Source: Betaproteobacteria bacterium
Lineage (GTDB): Bacteria > Pseudomonadota > Gammaproteobacteria > Burkholderiales > CAIKXV01
Direction: 5' to 3'
Assembly (NCBI GenBank): GCA_947457885.1
Contig: CANGXU010000005.1
Coordinates: 1-54,932 of the forward strand
DNA length: 54,932 nt
The notes beneath the pieces were generated by a model. It did not search any database, was not told where the DNA came from, and saw only the letters and a program-made list of their open reading frames with translations. Numbering within the stretch: position 1 is the first letter of the stretch; every line of letters starts with the position of its first letter. A program made the translations under genes and the position numbers. Below, in pieces: positions 41,241 to 48,372 of this stretch.

Positions 41241-42209
41241 ATGGCCGCCGCCGTCATCTCTGCCCCCGCCGCAGCACCGCAGGACCGCCTGGGCGACCCC
41301 ACGATCGAAGGTCAGCTGCTGGAAAGCCTTCAGCACCAGGCAGAGTCGTTCGACCCGGCGCGACTGCCGCGCCTGTCGCCGCTCGCTGCCCGACTGTCCG
41401 GAATGAACGTGAACGAGTTCGGTTCGGCACGTGAGTTCTGCCGGCTGATCGAGCACGAGCCGGCACTGGTCGCGCGGCTCATCGGCCTCGCCAACTCGGT
41501 GGCCTTCGGCGTGCCCGGCAGGCGCTTCAACACGCTCGAGCAGGCCCTGACGCGGATCGGGCTGCACCAGTCGGCGCAGATCTGCTTCGCGCTGCTGTGC
41601 AGCCAGGCGATGGAGAACGCCCTGGCGCCGCGCTGGCGCAGCGTGCTGTGGGTGCATGCCCTGTGCACCGCCGCCACCGCGAACAAGCTGGCGCGCGAAC
41701 TGAAGAGCTGCGATGCGAACGACGCCTACCTGGGCGGCCTGATCTACGACATCGGGTTGATGGCGCTGGAATCGGTACGACCGGGAACGCTGGACGCGAT
41801 CGCTGCGACGGCCGAGACCGAGGAACGCCCGATACGCGAGGTCGAGGACGAGCGCGTCGGGGCGGCGCGCGACCATCTTGCGCGCACGCTGCTGTCGAAC
41901 TGGTCGATGCCGGCACCGATCATCGATGCGGTCAGTTGCCGCACGCTGTCCGTGATGGCCCAGGACTCGATGCCGGCCATACTCTGGTGTGCAGACCAGA
42001 TGGCACGCTCGCGCAATCTGGTCGAAGGCATATACCTCGACGAGACGCCACCGCTGCCGCTGCACATCTGTACGCAGGCGGCATTGCCGGACGCCTTCTA
42101 CGTTGTCTGCTCGCTTGCGCCCGACGACGCCATCAAGATCGAGGCACGCGTGGCCAGCCAGGTACAGGCGCTGCGGGCCATGGCGTCCTTGATCACCCAG
42201 ATTCGCTGA
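41241..42209 (+). CDS. HDOD-domain protein
   Basis: 322 residues with an HDOD domain in about residues 30-230: 'ARLPRLSPLAARLSGMNVNEFGSAREFCRLIEHEPALVARLIGLANSVAFGVPGRRFNTLEQALTRIGLHQSAQICFALLCS', then 'DAYLGGLIYDIGLMALESVRPG'. HDOD is an HD-like fold without the metal-binding HD pair and is used as a signalling or protein-interaction module, not a hydrolase. No receiver, GGDEF or EAL domain is attached. It is the first of two adjacent paralogues and lies 133 bases behind the RND gene. Confidence 0.9.
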   Translation: MAAAVISAPAAAPQDRLGDPTIEGQLLESLQHQAESFDPARLPRLSPLAARLSGMNVNEFGSAREFCRLIEHEPALVARLIGLANSVAFGVPGRRFNTLEQALTRIGLHQSAQICFALLCSQAMENALAPRWRSVLWVHALCTAATANKLARELKSCDANDAYLGGLIYDIGLMALESVRPGTLDAIAATAETEERPIREVEDERVGAARDHLARTLLSNWSMPAPIIDAVSCRTLSVMAQDSMPAILWCADQMARSRNLVEGIYLDETPPLPLHICTQAALPDAFYVVCSLAPDDAIKIEARVASQVQALRAMASLITQIR

Positions 42210-42235
42210 ACCCACCGAAGGACCACCGCAGTCCC

Positions 42236-43216
42236 ATGGATGATTCGCTCGACTTCACCGTAAAGCCGCAGGCGGCGCCGCCGCCACCACCACCACCACC
42301 GCCGCCGCCTGCCGCCGGCGGCGCAATGAGCAAGTTGTCCGAGCGCCTGGACTCCCTCGACCTGACTGCCCTGCCCCGGATTTCGCCCGTGGCGAGCAAG
42401 CTCGCCGCGCTCAAACCGTCGGAACTGGAATCGACCAAGGTCTTCTGCGCGATCATCGAACAGGAGCCGATCTGTGTCGCCCGCCTGATCGGCCTCGCGA
42501 ATTCCGTCGCGTTCGGCATCCCTGGAAAGAAGTTCAACGCTCTCGACCAGGCCGTGAACCGGATCGGGCTCGAGCGCGCCGCGCAGACGGCATTCGGCAT
42601 GCTGTGCGGGCAGGCCCTGAACAAGGGACTGTCGCCGCAGTGGCGCGATTTCCTGTGGATGCACGCGATGGCCGTGGCTTATGGTGCGAGCATGCTGGCG
42701 ACCAAGGTCGCACCGGCCGAGCGCGCCAACGCCTACCTGGCCGGGATGATCTACGACATCGGAACGCTGGTGATCGAATGCCTTCGCCCCGGTACGCTCG
42801 ACCTGCTGCTCGAGACGGCGGTCGCACGCGAAATGAAGCTCGGGCAGGTCGAGCAGGTGATGCTCGGCAAGGCCCGGCGCGCCGTGTCCACGGCACTGCT
42901 GCGCAAGTGGAGCCTGCCCGACGAGATCACCGGCGCAGTGGCCGAGCGCGAGTTCGATGTGATCGAGCCCGACTCCCTGTCGGCGATCCTCGCCGTCTCC
43001 GATGAGCTTGCGCGGTCCGAGGTCGTGATGAGTGCGGTCTACGCCGACACCGCCGCGCCATTCCCGCTCGAAGCCGTCATGCTCGATGGCGTGTCCGAGC
43101 GGACGGCATCGCTGCTGTCGATCGACACCGACGCGATAGAAACCATCGGCGAGCGGTTGTCCAATCAGGTGGTCGCGCTGCGCGCAACGGCGGAGTCGTT
43201 CTCCAGCGCCGGGTGA
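42236..43216 (+). CDS. HDOD-domain protein with an N-terminal polyproline stretch
   Basis: 326 residues. After 'MDDSLDFTVKPQAA' comes a run of eleven prolines encoded by CCG/CCA triplets, then the same HDOD architecture as the preceding gene: 'LTALPRISPVASKLAALKPSELESTKVFCAIIEQEPICVARLIGLANSVAFGIPGKKFNALDQAVNRIGLERAAQTAFGMLCGQAL' and 'NAYLAGMIYDIGTLVIECLRPGTLDLL'. The shared 'RLIGLANSVAFG' blocks show the two arose by tandem duplication. The polyproline run would need EF-P for efficient translation and could be an SH3-like or spacer segment. Confidence 0.9.
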   Translation: MDDSLDFTVKPQAAPPPPPPPPPPPAAGGAMSKLSERLDSLDLTALPRISPVASKLAALKPSELESTKVFCAIIEQEPICVARLIGLANSVAFGIPGKKFNALDQAVNRIGLERAAQTAFGMLCGQALNKGLSPQWRDFLWMHAMAVAYGASMLATKVAPAERANAYLAGMIYDIGTLVIECLRPGTLDLLLETAVAREMKLGQVEQVMLGKARRAVSTALLRKWSLPDEITGAVAEREFDVIEPDSLSAILAVSDELARSEVVMSAVYADTAAPFPLEAVMLDGVSERTASLLSIDTDAIETIGERLSNQVVALRATAESFSSAG

Positions 43217-43301
43217 GGTCCGGCTGGCGGCGATCCTCGCCGCACGAATGAACACGGCCGGCAGCCGGACTGCACCCGGACGGGTGCGTTACGCTATCGG
43301 A

Positions 43302-44552
43302 ATGCTGTCGCGCCCTGTCCTGCTCGCGTTCCTGCTGCCGGTGACCGCCGCAACGGCGCTGGCGCTTTCGATCGCCACCGGCATTTCCGGCGCACAACCG
43401 CTGCAGCCCGCCGAAACCGACCGCTGCCCCCAGCCGGGCAGCTGGCTGGCCGCAACGACAGCCCCGGGCAGCAGCCGGGACACGGCGCTGCAACTGCGGC
43501 CGGCACCCGAGCTGATCGCCGAAGCGGCCAGGCGGCAGGTCGTGCTCCTGGGCGAACACCACGACAACGCCGACCACCACCGCTGGCAGTTGCAGGTACT
43601 GGCCGCGCTGCATGCGCGCCGCCCCGACATGGCGATCGGCTTCGAGATGTTCCCGCGGCGGGTGCAGCCGGCCCTCGACCGCTGGGTGGCCGGCGAACTG
43701 TCGGAAGCCGAGTTCCTGCGCCTGTCGGACTGGAACCGGGTGTGGGGTTTCGACCCGCGGCTCTACCTGCCGCTGTTCCACTTCGCCAGACTGAACCGCA
43801 TCCCCATGATCGCGCTGAACGTGGAACGCACGCTGGTGCGCCAGGTCGGGGCGAGCGGCTGGGACAGCGTACCGGAGGCACAGCGCGAGGGGGTCACCCG
43901 CGCCGCGCCCGCGCCAGAGGCCTATGCCGCGCTGCTGCGCGAAACCTTCGAGATGCACCTGCCGCCGCGCGCGCCGGGCGCCGCCCGGCCACCCGAGGGC
44001 GACACCCGGTTCACCCGTTTTCTCGAAGCCCAGCTCACCTGGGACCGCGCCATGGCGGAAGCCCTTGCCCAGAGGGCCCGTGCATTCTCGGCACCGCTCG
44101 TGGTCGGCGTGATGGGCAGCGGCCACCTGCAGTTCGGCCACGGCGTCCCTCACCAGTTACGAGACCTGGGCATCGCGGATCCCTACACGATGCTGCCGTT
44201 CGACGCAGCGTCGGGGCCGGACTGCTCGAGGCCACCGCAGGCCTTGGCCAACGCAGTGTTCATCATGCCTGCCGGCGCTGCGCCTGCGAGCGGCCAGCGG
44301 CTGGGCATTGCGCTCGCAGGCGACGAAGGAGCACCCCGGATCGAAAAGGTCGCCGCAGAGAGCCTTGCAGCGCGCAGCGGCCTGCGCGCTGGCGATCGTA
44401 TCCAGCGCATCGCCGGTGCCACCGTGCGCGGCGCGGATGACGTCACCGCTGCGGTCCGCGAGCAGCCGCCCGGCACGATCCTGCCGATCGTGGTCCAGCG
44501 CGACGGCCGCGACATCGAGGTGATGGTGCGCTTCCCGCCACGCGCGCCGTGA
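43302..44552 (+). CDS. ChaN-like protein with a C-terminal PDZ domain
   Basis: 416 residues from the ATG at 43302, chosen because it starts a normal signal peptide ('MLSRPVLLAFLLPVTAATALALSIATGISGAQP'); the frame also has an ATG at 43248 adding 18 residues. The ChaN/heme-uptake (DUF399) core shows 'ARRQVVLLGEHHDNADHHRWQLQVLAAL', 'MAIGFEMFPRRVQPALDRWVAGELSEAEFLRLSDW' and 'PLVVGVMGSGHLQFGHGVPHQL'. A PDZ domain follows ('LGIALAGDEGAPRIEKVAAESLAARSGLRAGDRIQRIAGATVRGADDVTAAVRE'). Its stop overlaps a GTG start of the peptidase gene, so the two are coupled. Confidence 0.87.
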   Translation: MLSRPVLLAFLLPVTAATALALSIATGISGAQPLQPAETDRCPQPGSWLAATTAPGSSRDTALQLRPAPELIAEAARRQVVLLGEHHDNADHHRWQLQVLAALHARRPDMAIGFEMFPRRVQPALDRWVAGELSEAEFLRLSDWNRVWGFDPRLYLPLFHFARLNRIPMIALNVERTLVRQVGASGWDSVPEAQREGVTRAAPAPEAYAALLRETFEMHLPPRAPGAARPPEGDTRFTRFLEAQLTWDRAMAEALAQRARAFSAPLVVGVMGSGHLQFGHGVPHQLRDLGIADPYTMLPFDAASGPDCSRPPQALANAVFIMPAGAAPASGQRLGIALAGDEGAPRIEKVAAESLAARSGLRAGDRIQRIAGATVRGADDVTAAVREQPPGTILPIVVQRDGRDIEVMVRFPPRAP

Positions 44553-46699
44553 ACGGGCAGCGGCACGGCACGCGGCGGGCCAGACCTTCTGCAACTGGCC
44601 GGTCGATGGCGTTCGTGGTGCTCGTGGTGCTCCTGGTGCTGGCGGCATTGGGCACGATGGCGCCCGCCTCGCACGATGCACGGGCCGCTACCGGTGCGCT
44701 GGCCAGCCCCGCCCCTGCAACAGCACCCTTGCGCGCGGCGGCAGTACCTCAGGTGACGATGTCCGTCCGGTTCGATCCCGAGACCCGGCTGCTTCAAGGA
44801 GAGGCCACCTGGACGATCCCGGCGGGCGTCGCGCTGGAGCTGTCGCTCGACCGGCGCTTCAACCTCGACTCGGTATCGGTCGACGGCCGGCCAAGGCCAC
44901 TGCCGACGGGCACTGCGGCCGCGGGCAGCACCGCACGCCAGGTGATCGCGATCGCAGCCGCGCCCAGCGGCACGCGAAAGTGGCAGTTCCGCTGGCGCGG
45001 CGAACTCGCCCCGCTTGACCGCACGATCGACCATCGCGGCGTGATCGCCGCCCTGCCGCCGATGGCCTCGCCCCGAGGCAGCTACCTGCCGGCCGGGTCG
45101 GGCTGGTACCCGGAGACCGGGTCACCGATTCACTACCGCGTGAGCGTCGACCTGCCGGCGAACCAGCGTGCCATCGTGCCCGGCCGACTCGTCTCGGAAT
45201 CGACCGATGCCACCGGCTCGCGCGCGGTGTTCGAATCGCAGCTGCCCACCGAAGGCATCACGCTGATGGCCGGCCCGTATCGGGTCGACGAGCGGATGCT
45301 GGCCTTGCCGGGCGGACGCAGCGTGCGGCTTCGCACGTACTTCGTCGAGAGCGTGCATGCGCTGGCCCAGGACTACCTCGCCGCCGCCGCCGCGCCGATC
45401 GAGCGCCATGACCGCGAGATCGGCCCCTACCCGTTCGACGGCTTCAGCATCGTGTCCTCGCCGCTGCCGACCGGGTTCGGCCTGCCCGGTGCCACCTACA
45501 TCGGCGAGGCCGTGCTCGGCCTGCCCTTCATGCGCGGTCAATCGCTCGCGCATGAAGTGCTGCACAACTGGTGGGGCAATGGCGTGCGCCCCGACTGGCG
45601 CAGCGGCAACTGGAGCGAGGGGCTGACCACGCTGATGGCCGACCATGCCCTGCGCGCCGCGCAGTCGCCCGATGCGGCCCGCCTGATGCGCTGGAGCTGG
45701 CTGCGCGACTTCGCTGCAGTCGCACCGGGCAGCGACGCGCCGCTGGACCGATTCACTGCGCGCACGCACGGCGCAGCCTCGGCCGTCGGCTACGGCAAGT
45801 CAGCGATGCTGTTCCACATGGTGCGCGCCGAGATCGGCGAGGCCACGTTCGACGAGGCGCTGCGCGACTTCTGGCGCAGCCATGCCGGGCGCACCGCGAC
45901 GTGGCAGGACCTGCAGGCGGCCTTCGAACGCCGTGCCGGGCGCCCACTGGGCGCACTGTTCACACCGATGGTCACCGGTACCGGCGCACCGTCGCTGGTC
46001 GCGCAGTCGATCCGCGCGCAGGCGGCGGGCACCGCGCTGCAGGTCACGTTCGCCGAGCCGATGCCGTATTCGTTCTCGCTGCCCGTAGTCGCCTGGACCG
46101 GCACGCGCGCCGAACCCGGCACACTGGACCTGCGGCGCGGCGAGCGCACCGCCCTCTACACGGTGCCGGGCGGACGCATGCCCGAGGCGCTTCAGTTCGA
46201 CCCGGGGTTCTCGGCGTGGCGCCGGCTCGGACCCGGCGAGTCACCGCCGCTGCTGCGCGATGCCATGCTGGCAGCGGACATCCGGGTGATCGTCGCCAGC
46301 GACGGCGACGACGGCTGGAAGGCCGCCGCCGGCGAACTCGCGAAGCGGATGCTCGAGGCACAGCGCCCCGCTGCCGCCCGGCCATCAGACCTGGATGCAC
46401 CCGTCCCCCTGCTGGTGATCGGGCGCCACGAAGACATCGAGCGCCTGGGGCGCCGCGATCCGCGCCTGGCGCGTCCGGCGGCACTGGCACGCCTGCCCGA
46501 TGCCGCGTTGTGGGCCGCCCGTGGCGCGAACGGCGCCCCCCGCCTGCTGGTCTCGGTCGAGGACACCGCCTCACTGATCGACCTGCACCGGCGGGCACCG
46601 CATTACGGCGCCCAGGGCCACGTCGGCTTCCGCAACGGGCGGGCGATCGTGTCGGGCGTGGGGGCCATCGAGACACCGCGGATTCCGGTTTCACCCTGA
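44549..46699 (+). CDS. M1-like (gluzincin) metallopeptidase, exported or membrane-anchored
   Basis: 716 residues from a GTG at 44549 that overlaps the ChaN stop (GTGA); an ATG at 44606 would remove 19 residues. A hydrophobic segment 'MAFVVLVVLLVLAALGTMAP' is a signal peptide or anchor. The zinc site is H335-E336-V-L-H339 ('AHEVLHNWWGNG') with the third ligand E357 in 'GNWSEGLTTLMADH', a spacing one residue shorter than in classical M1 enzymes. The GAMEN exopeptidase motif is replaced by 'GFGLPGATYIG'. The C-terminal 250 residues are family-specific. It is translationally coupled to the ChaN-PDZ gene, pointing to a shared envelope process. Confidence 0.87.
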   Translation: MNGQRHGTRRARPSATGRSMAFVVLVVLLVLAALGTMAPASHDARAATGALASPAPATAPLRAAAVPQVTMSVRFDPETRLLQGEATWTIPAGVALELSLDRRFNLDSVSVDGRPRPLPTGTAAAGSTARQVIAIAAAPSGTRKWQFRWRGELAPLDRTIDHRGVIAALPPMASPRGSYLPAGSGWYPETGSPIHYRVSVDLPANQRAIVPGRLVSESTDATGSRAVFESQLPTEGITLMAGPYRVDERMLALPGGRSVRLRTYFVESVHALAQDYLAAAAAPIERHDREIGPYPFDGFSIVSSPLPTGFGLPGATYIGEAVLGLPFMRGQSLAHEVLHNWWGNGVRPDWRSGNWSEGLTTLMADHALRAAQSPDAARLMRWSWLRDFAAVAPGSDAPLDRFTARTHGAASAVGYGKSAMLFHMVRAEIGEATFDEALRDFWRSHAGRTATWQDLQAAFERRAGRPLGALFTPMVTGTGAPSLVAQSIRAQAAGTALQVTFAEPMPYSFSLPVVAWTGTRAEPGTLDLRRGERTALYTVPGGRMPEALQFDPGFSAWRRLGPGESPPLLRDAMLAADIRVIVASDGDDGWKAAAGELAKRMLEAQRPAAARPSDLDAPVPLLVIGRHEDIERLGRRDPRLARPAALARLPDAALWAARGANGAPRLLVSVEDTASLIDLHRRAPHYGAQGHVGFRNGRAIVSGVGAIETPRIPVSP

Positions 46700-46755
46700 G
46701 TCTGCCCGAGTCGCCCTGGCACCGGCGCAGCCTTCCCGGCGCCATAGTCGTTCGG

Positions 46756-46781
46756 CGCATATCTATCGAAATAGATATGCG
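46756..46781. promoter_or_regulatory. A+T-rich 26-bp inverted repeat upstream of the orphan receptor
   Basis: CGCATATCTAT at 46756-46766 and its exact complement ATAGATATGCG at 46771-46781 flank CGAA. The composition contrasts with the G+C-rich surroundings, and it ends 58 bases before the receptor start. It could be an operator for a dimeric repressor. It is too A+T-rich to be a strong terminator stem and lacks a T-run. Confidence 0.6.
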
Positions 46782-46839
46782 TTCTTGTTATGTCTGCCCC
46801 ACGTTACCCTTGCGGCCCTTGTACGACGGATGACGCTCG

Positions 46840-47841
46840 ATGCACGACAGACGGTTCCCCACGCGGCGTGTTCACGCCTTGCTCGCCACCCTGCTGATCG
46901 GTGTCTGTTCCGCGCTTCCGTGGGATGCCTGGGCGACCGATGTACGCTTCCCGAACCGGCCGGTACGGTTCATCGTCGGCAACACCGCCGGCAGCGGCGC
47001 AGACCTGGCCGCGCGCATCGTCGCGCGCGGCCTCACGGACGCCTGGAAGGAATCGGTGGTCGTCGACAACCGCGGTGGCGCCGGCGGCCTGCTCGCCGCC
47101 GAGATCGTCGCCAAGGCAGAACCCGACGGACAGACGCTGATGCTCGCGCAGGAGGGCGCCATCGTCATCGCCCCGGCGATCCAGCGCAACCTGAGCTTCG
47201 ATCCGCAGAAGGCACTGGCACCGGTAGTCAACCTCGCCGATACCGATTACGTGCTGATCGCGTCGGCGAAGTCCGGCATCAAGACCCTCGACGACCTGCG
47301 CGCGCTGGCCCTGAAGCAGCCCGGGCAACGCACCTTCGCCTCGGCCGGCGTTGGCACCGTGCACCACCTCGGCTTCGAGCAGCTGAACCAGCTGCTGGGC
47401 ATCTCGATGGTGCACGTGCCGTTCAAGGGCGGGCCGCCCGGCGCGGCCGAAGTCGCGGCCGGCAACGTCGACGTGATGTTCGTGTCGCCTGCAGCGGCGA
47501 TGGGCTTCGTCACCAACGGCCGCTTGTTCCCGGTGGCCACCGGCGGCGTCAAGCGCAATCCCCAGTTCCCGGCGGCACCCGCGGTCGCCGAAACCTACAA
47601 GGGCTTCCGCGTGGTGAGCTGGTTCGCGCTGTACGCGCCAGCGAACACGCCACCGCGCCTGCTCGAGAAGATCGCGCGCGATGCCACCGAGGTCGTGCGC
47701 TCGCCCGACATCCGCGGGCAACTGACTGCACAGGGCATCAACCCGGTGGGCGGCACACCGAAGCAGATGGCCGACCTGGTCCGCTCGGACGCGCGCACCT
47801 ACGGCGAAACGATCAAGCGGCTGAAAATCACGGCCGACTGA
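46840..47841 (+). CDS. TTT-type periplasmic solute receptor (TctC/Bug family)
   Basis: 333 residues with signal peptide 'VHALLATLLIGVCSALPWDAWA'. Bug motifs: 'RPVRFIVGNTAGSGADLAARIVARGL', 'VVDNRGGAGGLLAAEIVAKAEPDGQTLMLAQ', 'FDPQKALAPVVNLADTDYVLIA', 'VHVPFKGGPPGAAEVAAGNVDVMF' and 'FPAAPAVAETYKGFRVVSWFALYAPANTPPRLLEK'. It stands alone between the peptidase gene and a tRNA. Its control may involve the 26-bp inverted repeat upstream. No enzyme or transporter partner is adjacent, so the ligand is unknown. Confidence 0.92.
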   Translation: MHDRRFPTRRVHALLATLLIGVCSALPWDAWATDVRFPNRPVRFIVGNTAGSGADLAARIVARGLTDAWKESVVVDNRGGAGGLLAAEIVAKAEPDGQTLMLAQEGAIVIAPAIQRNLSFDPQKALAPVVNLADTDYVLIASAKSGIKTLDDLRALALKQPGQRTFASAGVGTVHHLGFEQLNQLLGISMVHVPFKGGPPGAAEVAAGNVDVMFVSPAAAMGFVTNGRLFPVATGGVKRNPQFPAAPAVAETYKGFRVVSWFALYAPANTPPRLLEKIARDATEVVRSPDIRGQLTAQGINPVGGTPKQMADLVRSDARTYGETIKRLKITAD

Positions 47842-47938
47842 CCCGCGCCCCGCCCGGTGCCGCAGCCAGTCGAGCGTGCCGGCTACGGGTGCCGCCGTCG
47901 CGGTAGAATCGTGGCGTGGGTACCGCGTATCGGTGCAC

Positions 47939-48014
47939 GCCCCGGTAGCTCAGTGGATAGAGCAGCCCCCTCCTAAGGGGCAGGTCGGACGTTCGATTCG
48001 TCTTCGGGGCGCCA
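47939..48014 (+). tRNA. tRNA-Arg (anticodon CCT)
   Basis: 76 bases fold as a full cloverleaf. The acceptor stem is GCCCCGG/TCGGGGC (one G-T wobble). The D stem is GCTC/GAGC. The anticodon stem is GCCCC/GGGGC with loop CTCCTAA, giving anticodon CCT at 47972-47974, which reads AGG. The T stem is GGACG/CGTCT with a TTCGATT loop. The 3' CCA is encoded. The accessory island begins directly behind it, which fits a tRNA 3' end used as an integration site. No copy of the 3' end was seen further right in this window. Confidence 0.95.
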
Positions 48015-48372
48015 GTAGCATCCCCTCCCAAGTGCACGAACAATGCAGCAGAGTGCAGCAATCCTCTGATGCATATAGGGAAGTAGATTTCCCTGGTGTC
48101 TTGCGAGTGCATGATGCAGCCGCCCGGGTGCGCGTGAACGCACGCGCTTCTGGCGGACCAGCTGCGACCGTCCTGGCGGACTGAGCTGACGACGCCTTTG
48201 CGAAACCTGCTCAAGGATCAAGCACATGGGTTCGAAGCGACCCGCCGAAGCCGCTGTCGAACATGGGCATAGTTGGGCCTGATGCCATTTGCTTCAGCCG
48301 ATTCACGCGTTTCCTGCGACGCATCTCGTCGCACGCATCCGGACACTGTGATCACCGCCAAGGAGATCCCAG
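48015..48372. other. 358-base leader between tRNA-Arg and the AAA+ operon
   Basis: No gene or integrase remnant is supported. It contains GGGAA/TTCCC around GTAGAT (48078-48093) and a perfect 7-bp inverted repeat TGCGACG/CGTCGCA (48315-48333) about 40 bases before the AAA+ start. The latter is a candidate site for the operon's own WYL regulator. A strong ribosome binding site (AAGGAG) lies just before 48373. Confidence 0.5.

Noticed and set aside
42280..42320. CCG/CCA triplet run as a possible short tandem repeat or CRISPR-like array
   Set aside because: It encodes an uninterrupted proline run in frame in the HDOD protein. There are no spacers.
47828..48214. Minus-strand frame reading across the tRNA
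   Set aside because: It is a translation of the tRNA gene and its flank. Similar spurious proteins appear opposite many tRNAs.
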